Below, piece after piece: positions 34,984 through 42,290 of a stretch of 64,000 bases of DNA; the stretch's first letter is position 1; the number at the start of each line of letters is the position of its first letter. The DNA lies in the NCBI GenBank assembly GCA_038205115.1, contig JBBRCE010000017.1:1-64000 (forward strand), written 5' to 3'. The notes under the pieces were generated by a model. The model was not told the origin of the DNA, did no database searches, and was given only the letters and a program-made list of their open reading frames with translations. The translations under genes were made by a program, and so were the position numbers. This DNA comes from JBBRCE01 sp038205115 (GTDB lineage Bacteria > Planctomycetota > Planctomycetia > Pirellulales > JBBRCE01).

Positions 34984-36480
34984 CTACCACTGATATTCCA
35001 GGCCCAGCGACAGGCCGTGCATCACCAGTTCGCTAAACAGCACGCTTTCGACGTTCTGCTGGAATTTCACCTGGTGCGGCGCCTGGGCGACGTCCGTGAC
35101 CAGCATAAAGTCGTAGGCCACGCGCCCGACCAGATTTGGTCGGAAATTATACGAGGCCGTCAAGCCGATGTCGCCCATGAAGCAGAGTTGCTCGCCATGC
35201 TGCTTGCTGTCGATCGTCACTGGATCGAGTCCGCCGATGACGTTGTCGAGGCCATCGACAACGCGGTGCGCCGTGGAGTTGCCGTACAGCAAGCCCAGCT
35301 TGGCTCGCGCACCGTAATTCCAGTTGCAGTGCTGCTCAATCAAATCACCGCCGATTTGTGGGCCAAACAGGTAGTTTTGCGTGGTCACGTCGTAATTGCC
35401 GTGAAATCCGGTGTCCGGAATCGTGGAGATTCGCGTCCGCAAACTGTAGTTGTCGTCAAGGCTCAAGAACCGCACGCCGACCAGCAGCGAATAGGTGTAG
35501 TTGGGCGTGCATTCGCGTTTCCACGTGCCGTCGCAATGGTAAACCATTTGGTCGCGACCGATACGCGTGCGGATTCGCCAATTGAGTTCGTAACTTGAAA
35601 ATTGCGATTCCACGTGTTCCGTGGCGGTATCGGCAAAGTTGAAACCGGCGAAGCGCTGGTTTTCCGGCGCAAACAAATTGACCCGCGCTTGCGAGGTGAT
35701 TGCGGCATCGCCCTGCCAAGTGATTGGTGTCAAAAAGCTGAATTCGATATCGTGATCGCGATTTTGGCAGTCGCGTCCGAGATATTTACCGAAGGTCAAA
35801 TTTGCCGTCGGCGACCAATCGTAAGAGGCGTCCGACGCCTTGAATTGCCGCATGCCGTCGATGCTCAAATCTTGCAGCAAGATTTTTTCATCGGGCCGGC
35901 TGTGATGCAGGTAAACCACATCTGCCTCGGCAAACCAAAGTTCGGAATTCAGGCCGCAGCCCGAACTGCAGATCGGCGCTTCGGGAGAGAAGTCGTGGTT
36001 CTCGATCGGATCGAGCACACCGTGGTTCATGGCCCCGCCGAGCAGGCGCGGATCGTCGGACGAGAGTAGCATTTTATCGGGGCCAGCGCCGGTATTTGTT
36101 TTCATTGACTCGCCGGGCAGCGGCTGCGAAGCAACCGGTTCTGGCAGCATGACCGAGTCGTTGGTGAGTGGCTTATTGCCCACGGTGCGCGCCATGCGAG
36201 CGGTCGGCTGTTGAGCCTCGACCACGTAGCTTGAGCCGTTGGCTTGCACGACTCCACGCGGCGTGCCAGCGGCAGCAGTCTGCGGAGTGTACGCCACGCG
36301 TCGAACGCCGCTATTGGCACCGCTATTGGCACCGTTGCCGAACGTTTCGGCATCGCTGGCAAAATAAATAGCTGGAGTGGCCGCTTGCGGCGCGTTGGAA
36401 TCGCTGGCCACCGCCCGTTGCGATAGACACGTTGCCGCGGCAACCAGCAGAATTCGTTTGATCGTCGTACTTGCTGACAC
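34984..36480 (-). CDS. BBP7-family-like outer-membrane beta-barrel protein
   Basis: The 498-residue protein has a signal peptide (MSASTTIKRILLVAAATCLSQRAVAS). A disordered N-terminal region of about 150 residues is followed by alternating beta-strand-like sequence ending in GLSLGLEYQW, an aromatic terminus typical of barrel proteins. The composition and the strand with a C-x3-C (ICSSGCG) resemble the BBP7 family described from Planctomycetes. The start is GTG 36480 with GGAGG (minus strand) at 36486-36490. Function within the outer membrane is unknown. Confidence 0.75.
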   Translation of the reverse strand: MSASTTIKRILLVAAATCLSQRAVASDSNAPQAATPAIYFASDAETFGNGANSGANSGVRRVAYTPQTAAAGTPRGVVQANGSSYVVEAQQPTARMARTVGNKPLTNDSVMLPEPVASQPLPGESMKTNTGAGPDKMLLSSDDPRLLGGAMNHGVLDPIENHDFSPEAPICSSGCGLNSELWFAEADVVYLHHSRPDEKILLQDLSIDGMRQFKASDASYDWSPTANLTFGKYLGRDCQNRDHDIEFSFLTPITWQGDAAITSQARVNLFAPENQRFAGFNFADTATEHVESQFSSYELNWRIRTRIGRDQMVYHCDGTWKRECTPNYTYSLLVGVRFLSLDDNYSLRTRISTIPDTGFHGNYDVTTQNYLFGPQIGGDLIEQHCNWNYGARAKLGLLYGNSTAHRVVDGLDNVIGGLDPVTIDSKQHGEQLCFMGDIGLTASYNFRPNLVGRVAYDFMLVTDVAQAPHQVKFQQNVESVLFSELVMHGLSLGLEYQW

Positions 36481-36512
36481 TGCAACCTCCGCTTGCTCAT
36501 CGGAACATCAAC

Positions 36513-36716
36513 CTATTGCCAGCCCCCCTGGCGAAACAGCAATAGATTCTCCCAATGCTCAATCGGAAGGCTTGCGGGCAGCAGAACAGGAATAACTGCT
36601 AAAAACGTAAAAATCGGAGCAATCGTCACGATCAATAGCAGTTCACGGAATTGCCGAGCTTGCCAAACACGACAATGTCGCCGGTCTTTCGATACTACCC
36701 AGCCCGTGCAATCCAT
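36513..36716 (-). CDS. Possible small membrane protein upstream of the barrel gene
   Basis: A 67-codon frame on the minus strand starts at ATG 36716 and stops 32 bases before the BBP7-like GTG start. It encodes a basic segment (SKDRRHCRVWQARQFREL) followed by one hydrophobic helix (LIVTIAPIFTFLAVIPVLL). No Shine-Dalgarno is evident and no family is recognised. The divergent transaldolase gene lies just upstream, so this may be only leader sequence. Confidence 0.28.
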   Translation of the reverse strand: MDCTGWVVSKDRRHCRVWQARQFRELLLIVTIAPIFTFLAVIPVLLPASLPIEHWENLLLFRQGGWQ

Positions 36717-36777
36717 GCTAAAACCGATTAAACCAGGTACAAACATCCGCAGTCTTTTGCACGTTCGGAGGCCCAGA

Positions 36778-37833
36778 ATGAGTTCTCCATTAAAATCTTT
36801 GATTGCCACTGGCACTAAGCTTTGGCTCGACTCGGTCGACCCCGCGCTGGTCAAGACCAATCGCGAGTTGGGCGCAACCGGTGCCACGTCGAATCCGGCG
36901 ATCATCTCGGACTTGATCAAAACCGGCCGTTTCGACGAGCAAATGCAAAAGCACTTCGAAAAAGGCCTGGACGACGAAGCCGTGGCCTGGCAACTCGCCG
37001 ACGAACTGGTTCGCGGCGCGCAGCAAGTCTTTTTGCCAGTCTGGGAATCCACCGCCGGCGATGACGGCTACGTGAGCTTCGAACTCGATCCGTTACTGGA
37101 AGACCCGGCGGCCAATCTGCCGATTGCCGAACGAACCAAACGTTACGTGGAACTGGGCAAAAAATGGTCCGCCGGCCATAAAAACCGTATGATTAAGGTG
37201 CCAGCCACCGAGGGCGGACTCGGCAGCCTGGAAGAACTTTGTGCCGCCGGCATCACGCTCAACGTAACGTTAATTTTCTCGTCTCGCCAATATCAGGCGG
37301 CGCGCGACGCGGTGTGGCGCGGTGCCCAGCGGCGGAAAAATCGCGAACCGTTTAAGAGCGTCTATAGCATCTTCGTTTCGCGCGTCGATCAGTACACAGA
37401 AAAGCATGTGCCCTCGCTCACCGCCGCCGCTCAAGGGCAAGTTGGCATCGTCAACGCCAAGCGAATCTGGCAAGAGAATCAAAGCTTCTGGGCGGCCAAG
37501 AATTTGCCACTGCACCAGGAAATGATCTTTGCCAGCACCGGCACCAAGAACGCTAGCGACCCCGCGTGGAAGTATGTCGGCGCGTTTGCCGGAAGCGATA
37601 TCGAGACCAACCCGCCGGCGACGAACGACGCCGTGGAAAAGAGCGGACAAATGTTTACACGCCAAGTGGATCAATTGCCGTCGGCCGAAGTGCTGGCGGA
37701 CATCGACGCCAAATTCAACGTCCAGCACATGGAAGAAACGTTGATGAGCGAAGGCGTCAAGAAATTCGCCGATCCGCAAAAGGCGTTAATCAAGCAAATT
37801 GCCGAAAAACGCGCGTCGCTCACGCCCGCTTAG
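36778..37833 (+). CDS. tal: Transaldolase
   Basis: The enzyme of the non-oxidative pentose phosphate pathway transfers a dihydroxyacetone unit between sugar phosphates. The 351 residues show LWLDSVDPALV, ELGATGATSNPAIISDL, the Schiff-base K140 in NRMIKVPATEGG, and GITLNVTLIFS. It has class IA transaldolase features (VSRVD, late KFADPQKALI). The start at 36778 has CGGAGG 7 bases upstream; the open extension to 36493 is not used. The gene is divergent from the barrel gene. Confidence 0.94.
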   Translation: MSSPLKSLIATGTKLWLDSVDPALVKTNRELGATGATSNPAIISDLIKTGRFDEQMQKHFEKGLDDEAVAWQLADELVRGAQQVFLPVWESTAGDDGYVSFELDPLLEDPAANLPIAERTKRYVELGKKWSAGHKNRMIKVPATEGGLGSLEELCAAGITLNVTLIFSSRQYQAARDAVWRGAQRRKNREPFKSVYSIFVSRVDQYTEKHVPSLTAAAQGQVGIVNAKRIWQENQSFWAAKNLPLHQEMIFASTGTKNASDPAWKYVGAFAGSDIETNPPATNDAVEKSGQMFTRQVDQLPSAEVLADIDAKFNVQHMEETLMSEGVKKFADPQKALIKQIAEKRASLTPA

Positions 37834-37848
37834 AGGCAAGTCGCAGGT

Positions 37849-38310
37849 TTAGGTCGCGGCGGGCGGCAACATTGTCAGACCGTATTTATGCGTTACGCGC
37901 ACCAACCTGGCAATTTCGTCCGGCGTAGGGGGAATTGGTTCGTCGGTTCGACTTACCAGCTTTACGCCCACTTCTGCGAAGAATTCTTCGAGTCCCGCGG
38001 GTTTGACCGTAGCGACGATTCGGCCCGGCCGAGCGCCGATGTTTTTGAAACTGTGAGGAATGTTGCGCCGGGCGAGCAAAAATTCGCCAGCGCCTAGCCG
38101 GACAACTTGGCCATCGACTGTAAACTCAAAGTCGCCGTCGATGATTTGAAATGACTCGTCTTCGCGCGTATGCACGTGCGGTGCTGGGCCATTGCCCGGC
38201 GGCACGTAGAATTCGAACACCGCGTAATCCCCGCCAGTATCTTTGCCGGTCAACAGAAATGTATAGCGGTCTCCAACGACCGAGTAGACCGGCAGCGTAT
38301 CAATTGACAT
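37849..38310 (-). CDS. Cupin-domain protein
   Basis: The 153-residue protein holds one cupin barrel with motif 1 PAPHVHTREDESFQIIDGDFE (two His and one Glu as metal ligands) and motif 2 GEFLLARRNIPHSFKNIG (third His). Cupins bind a metal and act as isomerases, dioxygenases or sugar-binding proteins, and the substrate cannot be told. It lies 44 bases upstream of the pyruvate-decarboxylase-like gene's stop on the same strand, so the two may be co-transcribed with the decarboxylase first. Confidence 0.85.
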   Translation of the reverse strand: MSIDTLPVYSVVGDRYTFLLTGKDTGGDYAVFEFYVPPGNGPAPHVHTREDESFQIIDGDFEFTVDGQVVRLGAGEFLLARRNIPHSFKNIGARPGRIVATVKPAGLEEFFAEVGVKLVSRTDEPIPPTPDEIARLVRVTHKYGLTMLPPAAT

Positions 38311-38354
38311 GGCGGTTTCTCATTTGAATGGAGCCGAGAGGGGGGACGAGCGGC

Positions 38355-40031
38355 TCAGACTTTTTTGCTTAAACGGATCGCCAAGCGTTCGAGTGCCGTA
38401 CTGCAGTCGGTCTTGCTGATGTGAACTTGAATCAGCGATGGTCCGCTGGTGTCGGCCCAAGCTGCGCGCAAGGCCTTGTCGAACTCGCCTTCCGTGCTGA
38501 CTTCGTAACCAGTGCCGCCGTTCAGAATCTTGGGCAGCAGGTGATACTTCCAGGGGTTTATGTCGTTGAAATCGCCGGGATGCAAGAAGCGTTCGGTGCC
38601 GTAGCCCTCGTTATCGAGCAATATTACAATGGCCGGAAACTTGTAAGCCGTGATGGTCGACAGTTCCATGCCAGTCATTTGAAATGCGCCGTCGCCAACA
38701 ATGGCAATGGCGCGAAGCTTGTTGTCGGCTACATGGACACCCAGCGCCGCTGGCACGGCAAAGCCCATCGACGTGTAATACGCCGGCGAAATGAATTCGG
38801 TCCGTTCGCGAACAATCAATTCGGTGGCGCCAAACAGCGAATCGCCCACGTCCGCAATCACCACCGTGTTGTCGTCGAGTTGTTCGTTCAAGCGGGCCAT
38901 CACGCGCGCGTTGGTGATTGGCTCGTCGGGATGGAGTTCGAACAGTGGCAGCAATTTCAACGGCGATGGTGGCAGCGGTCGAATTCCAGCCGGTTGCGGC
39001 GCGGAGTTGGCCAGTTCGCGAATAAAATCACCGAGTAGTACGCCCGAAAAATGGTGGTGACGAATTCGCAATTGCTCGCTGGTGGCGTAAATGCATTTGC
39101 CCGGATCGAGCTTGGCGGTGAAGATGCCCAGGTTGATGTCCGTCATGAATGCGCCCAGCAGTATCACACAGTCGCTCTCTTCGACGAACTTGGTGATGTC
39201 TTCACGGCCCATGGCGCCTTCGTACAAACCGATGTACTGCGGATGCACTTCGCTGACCACGCTCTTGCCGAGGATCGTCGAGGCAATGGCAATGTTGGAT
39301 GCCTCGGAAAATCGCAGCAGTTCGTCTTGCAAATGGAACCGGTGGATTTCCACATCGGCAATGATCACCACGCTTTGGCATTTCGAAATCCATTCGGACG
39401 CCTCGCGCACCGCTTCGCCCAGCGCTTCGACGTCGCTGATCGGTTCCACCTGATAAAACGGATAAGGCACGGCCGGAATGGTATTGACCATGTCGCGCGG
39501 CAGTTCGATATGGACGGGCCGCTTGAAGCGCGCTGCGGCGTCGAGCACGCGGTCGATCTCGCGAAAAGCCGTAAACGGATCACTGAGGTCGGCGCTGGCG
39601 ATGCAGATCTTTTCGAACACTTCGAACTGCGTATGGAAATCGCGCACGCGATGGTGCAGTAGCGGGTTATTAACACGCTCACTGATGCCTGGCGAGCCAG
39701 TGATGACCACCACCGGCGATTTCTCGGCAAACGCACCGGCGATGGAATTGCACAAGCTCAGGCCCCCGACGCAGTACGTCACGCAAACCGCGCCCATCCC
39801 GTGCACGCGCGCGTAAGCGTCAGCCGCAAAGCCGGCGCAGTCCTCACGCGTGCAGCCAATCACGCGGATCGGACTTTTCGACATCAGCGAATAAAACGAG
39901 AGAATGTAATCGCCCGGAATTCCAAAGACATCAGCAATGCCGTAGTCCTGCAAACGTCGCAGCAAGTACTGGCCGATCGATAGTCCGCTAACGGTGGTCG
40001 CTTCGGGAACCTTGGAATTCGGTCGATTCAT
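38355..40031 (-). CDS. Pyruvate/indolepyruvate-decarboxylase-like ThDP enzyme
   Basis: The 558-residue protein has three ThDP-enzyme domains. Residues needed for 2-oxo-acid decarboxylation are present: D41 (GIPGDYILSF), E63 (TREDCAGFAADAYAR), the H126-H127 pair (LLHHRVRDF), GDGAFQMTGMELST for Mg/ThDP binding, and NEGYGTER with the late Glu. Acetolactate synthase and benzaldehyde lyase lack the HH pair, so a pyruvate- or phenylpyruvate/indolepyruvate-type decarboxylase is preferred. Products would be aldehyde and CO2. The downstream cupin gene could be linked. The substrate is not decidable. Confidence 0.8.
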   Translation of the reverse strand: MNRPNSKVPEATTVSGLSIGQYLLRRLQDYGIADVFGIPGDYILSFYSLMSKSPIRVIGCTREDCAGFAADAYARVHGMGAVCVTYCVGGLSLCNSIAGAFAEKSPVVVITGSPGISERVNNPLLHHRVRDFHTQFEVFEKICIASADLSDPFTAFREIDRVLDAAARFKRPVHIELPRDMVNTIPAVPYPFYQVEPISDVEALGEAVREASEWISKCQSVVIIADVEIHRFHLQDELLRFSEASNIAIASTILGKSVVSEVHPQYIGLYEGAMGREDITKFVEESDCVILLGAFMTDINLGIFTAKLDPGKCIYATSEQLRIRHHHFSGVLLGDFIRELANSAPQPAGIRPLPPSPLKLLPLFELHPDEPITNARVMARLNEQLDDNTVVIADVGDSLFGATELIVRERTEFISPAYYTSMGFAVPAALGVHVADNKLRAIAIVGDGAFQMTGMELSTITAYKFPAIVILLDNEGYGTERFLHPGDFNDINPWKYHLLPKILNGGTGYEVSTEGEFDKALRAAWADTSGPSLIQVHISKTDCSTALERLAIRLSKKV

Positions 40032-40578
40032 AAATCAGGCAATCCGTTGAAAGTGAAAACGCAAAGCGCCGTTTCTCTATCCCAGGGCAATTATAGCGCG
40101 ATGGTGCGGGGCGAGGGAATGCGAAACGACATTTCCGCGCCCAGGCTGCGTCAGAGATGCGCAAGGACGAGGTTTCACCCGTCTCTTTCGGACGCAATTG
40201 CTGGCCGTCGCCGACACACCCGTTTGCTCTGCGCGGTCGTGGTGGAAGTGGTCGAAATTCGAGCGGCGCGTGGCATTGCGACGGCCACACGACGCGAACA
40301 ATCCGTCTTGCGCGGCGAACGATCGGTCCAACGACGGTTGGCTTCACGGGGCATTTCGCCTTCGAATTCATGCCCGTTTTGGCGACCGGGACGCTCAAGG
40401 TTAAGGATTTGAGGGTCGCAACGGCAAGATCTTGGCGGCTGATTCGCGGCTTACAGCAAACGAGCGCAATAGGCACGTTGCCGGTATGTGAATTGCCTGA
40501 ATGCTCGCCCGCGATATTTGCCACTGCCAAGAAAATTGATCGATGCACCGCGCGTGCGATCCCTGAAAAAGACCTTTT
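40032..40578. other. Long intergenic region without a supported gene
   Basis: About 550 bases between the divergent decarboxylase and methyltransferase genes. Several long open frames cross it on both strands, but their residues are Arg/Pro-rich and unlike proteins. No tRNA, riboswitch or strong terminator was recognised. Both promoters should lie here; the excess length over a normal promoter region is unexplained. Confidence 0.4.
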
Positions 40579-41466
40579 ATGTCCATCAAGACATCGTCCC
40601 AGGAACAGAAATCGAAAGCCCAGCGGCATGGCCAGGCGTGCGACGCGCGGGCTGCCGAAGCGCCCGGTTACGCCGCCGAGCTGGCCGCGTTTCATCGCAC
40701 GTTTCGTGCGGAACTCGCCGCCGTCATTACCTCATTGCCAATTGCACCTGCCATGCGCGTGCTTGACGTGGGCTGTGGCGATGGCTTCTACATGACGTTA
40801 TTTGCCGAGCGGTTGGCGCCCGCGTCGGAACTTTGCGGGCTGGATTCTTCGGCCTACTTCCTGAAAGTCGCGCGCGAAACGATGGCCAACACGCCGCATC
40901 GCTGTAAAGTCCGATTCATCGACGCGGACATTAGCGATGGCGAACCGGCGGGAGCGAATTTTGACCTCATTTGGTGTGCGCAGAGTTTGTACAGCCTGCC
41001 CGAGCCCGCAGATGCGCTGAGGAAAATGGCGGCCATGCTACGGCCCGGCGGCATGGTGGCCGTGCTGGAAAACGACTCACTGCACGAACTGTTGCTGCCG
41101 TGGCCAGCCGAGCTTGAGTTAGAACTCCGCGCTGCGGAAATGGCCGCGTTGCAGGCGGAGTCGCATCATCCGCACAAGTTTTATATTGGTCGCCGTTTGC
41201 CGCAAGTGATGGCCGAAGCTGGCTTGAAGCCGCTCGGATTTCAAACGCGGGCGGTCGATCGAATGGCGCCGTTCGACGACGATCTCCAACTGTTTTTGGC
41301 CGCACATTTGGAAAAACTGATGCAGCGTATCGACGCCTTTATCACTCCGGTGCTTCGCCACAAACTTGCGAAGTACACGCTTCCTGGCGGACAATTCTAT
41401 CTGCCCAAGGCTGCCAACGCGACGCTCACGTGGGTGAACACGCTGGCCTGGGCAATTCGCGAATGA
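40579..41466 (+). CDS. SAM-dependent methyltransferase
   Basis: The 295-residue class I methyltransferase has motif I VLDVGCGDGFYMTLFAERL (SAM-binding glycines), the acidic residue after strand 2 (LCGLDSSAYFL), and FDLIWCAQSLYSLPEPADALRKMA with the post-II segment. The long C-terminal half (about 160 residues) is the substrate part and does not identify the acceptor. No adjacent biosynthetic cluster hints at the substrate. Confidence 0.82.
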   Translation: MSIKTSSQEQKSKAQRHGQACDARAAEAPGYAAELAAFHRTFRAELAAVITSLPIAPAMRVLDVGCGDGFYMTLFAERLAPASELCGLDSSAYFLKVARETMANTPHRCKVRFIDADISDGEPAGANFDLIWCAQSLYSLPEPADALRKMAAMLRPGGMVAVLENDSLHELLLPWPAELELELRAAEMAALQAESHHPHKFYIGRRLPQVMAEAGLKPLGFQTRAVDRMAPFDDDLQLFLAAHLEKLMQRIDAFITPVLRHKLAKYTLPGGQFYLPKAANATLTWVNTLAWAIRE

Positions 41467-41479
41467 CCGCGCAGCAAAC

Positions 41480-41514
41480 GGCCCCGCCGATGAAGAATAT
41501 TGACCGGCGGGGCC
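41480..41514. terminator. Hairpin between convergent genes
   Basis: GGCCCCGCCG (41480-41489) and CGGCGGGGCC (41505-41514) form a perfect 10-base-pair stem with a 15-base loop. It sits between the methyltransferase stop (41466) and the ferritin-like stop (41533). A-runs flank it on the plus strand, so on the minus strand it is preceded by T. It is GC-rich but lacks a T-run downstream on either strand, so its efficiency is uncertain. Confidence 0.5.
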
Positions 41515-41532
41515 AAAACAAACCTTCAGCAA

Positions 41533-42003
41533 TTACTTGCCGGAACTCACGTCGGGCACGTCAATGCCCAGCGCCGTCGCCAGCGAAATCTGATGGTCCT
41601 GCTCTTCGACGAGAATTTCACGAATTTTCTCGGCCATTGCGTACTCGCCCAGCGCTTCGCACTGCCGCACGCGTTGGCGATAATTGCGGATCGTATCGTT
41701 TTCGTTATCGAGATCAAAACGCAACATGTCTTCCGCCTTTTCGGACGTCTTGACCGGTTTGGCCACAACCGTGGGCATGCCACCGAGATAGTCAATTTGC
41801 TTGGCCAGCGCAATGGCGTGCGAGAGTTCTTCGCCAGCATGAACTTCCAATTCCTTGGCGATATTCATGTACTGCGGGCCCTTGAGCACCTGCGAGTAGA
41901 CCACGTAAGCAATCACTGCCTGGTATTCGCGGGAAAGATCTTCATTCAGCAGCTTCACCAATTCCTCGCGCGTCACTTCCGCCTTGTCTTCTTGTTTAGA
42001 CAT
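41533..42003 (-). CDS. Ferritin-like/bacterioferritin-type protein
   Basis: The 156-residue four-helix protein carries carboxylate/His metal motifs: LNEDLSREYQAVIAYVVYS with the first Glu, EVHAGEELSHAIALA (ExxH), and EEQDHQISLA (ExxH). Ferritin-like proteins store iron or oxidise Fe(II); bacterioferritin-type is the closest guess. The ATG at 42003 is chosen; the frame is open 21 codons further upstream without similarity. It is convergent with the methyltransferase. Confidence 0.85.
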   Translation of the reverse strand: MSKQEDKAEVTREELVKLLNEDLSREYQAVIAYVVYSQVLKGPQYMNIAKELEVHAGEELSHAIALAKQIDYLGGMPTVVAKPVKTSEKAEDMLRFDLDNENDTIRNYRQRVRQCEALGEYAMAEKIREILVEEQDHQISLATALGIDVPDVSSGK

Positions 42004-42290
42004 CTCTTCAATCCTCCAGCAATTACACGACGTAAAAAAATCTCTGTCGAAAACGATCGGCCGCAATGGTCGATTGCAAGCCGCAAATTTCAGACGGTGG
42101 CCGCGATTCGGCCACTCATTAAATCGAAACGAAATGCCAGTGAACTTAGTAGCTCGCCATTTTCATAGCGTCGCGAACGATCCCGGCGAATCACGTCAAG
42201 TCACTTCGGGTTCAAATGAACGAGGAGCAAATTCAATACCATTGGGCAGTGATATTTGCTCGCTGCGTTCAGTCGGCAGATCGAAACCGC

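Noticed and set aside
39988..40695. 235-codon minus-strand frame through the 40032-40578 gap
   Set aside because: Arg/Pro/Cys-rich with no protein-like pattern, and it overlaps both flanking genes.
40157..40795. 212-codon plus-strand frame through the same gap and into the methyltransferase gene
   Set aside because: Composition is not protein-like, and it overlaps a clear methyltransferase in another frame.
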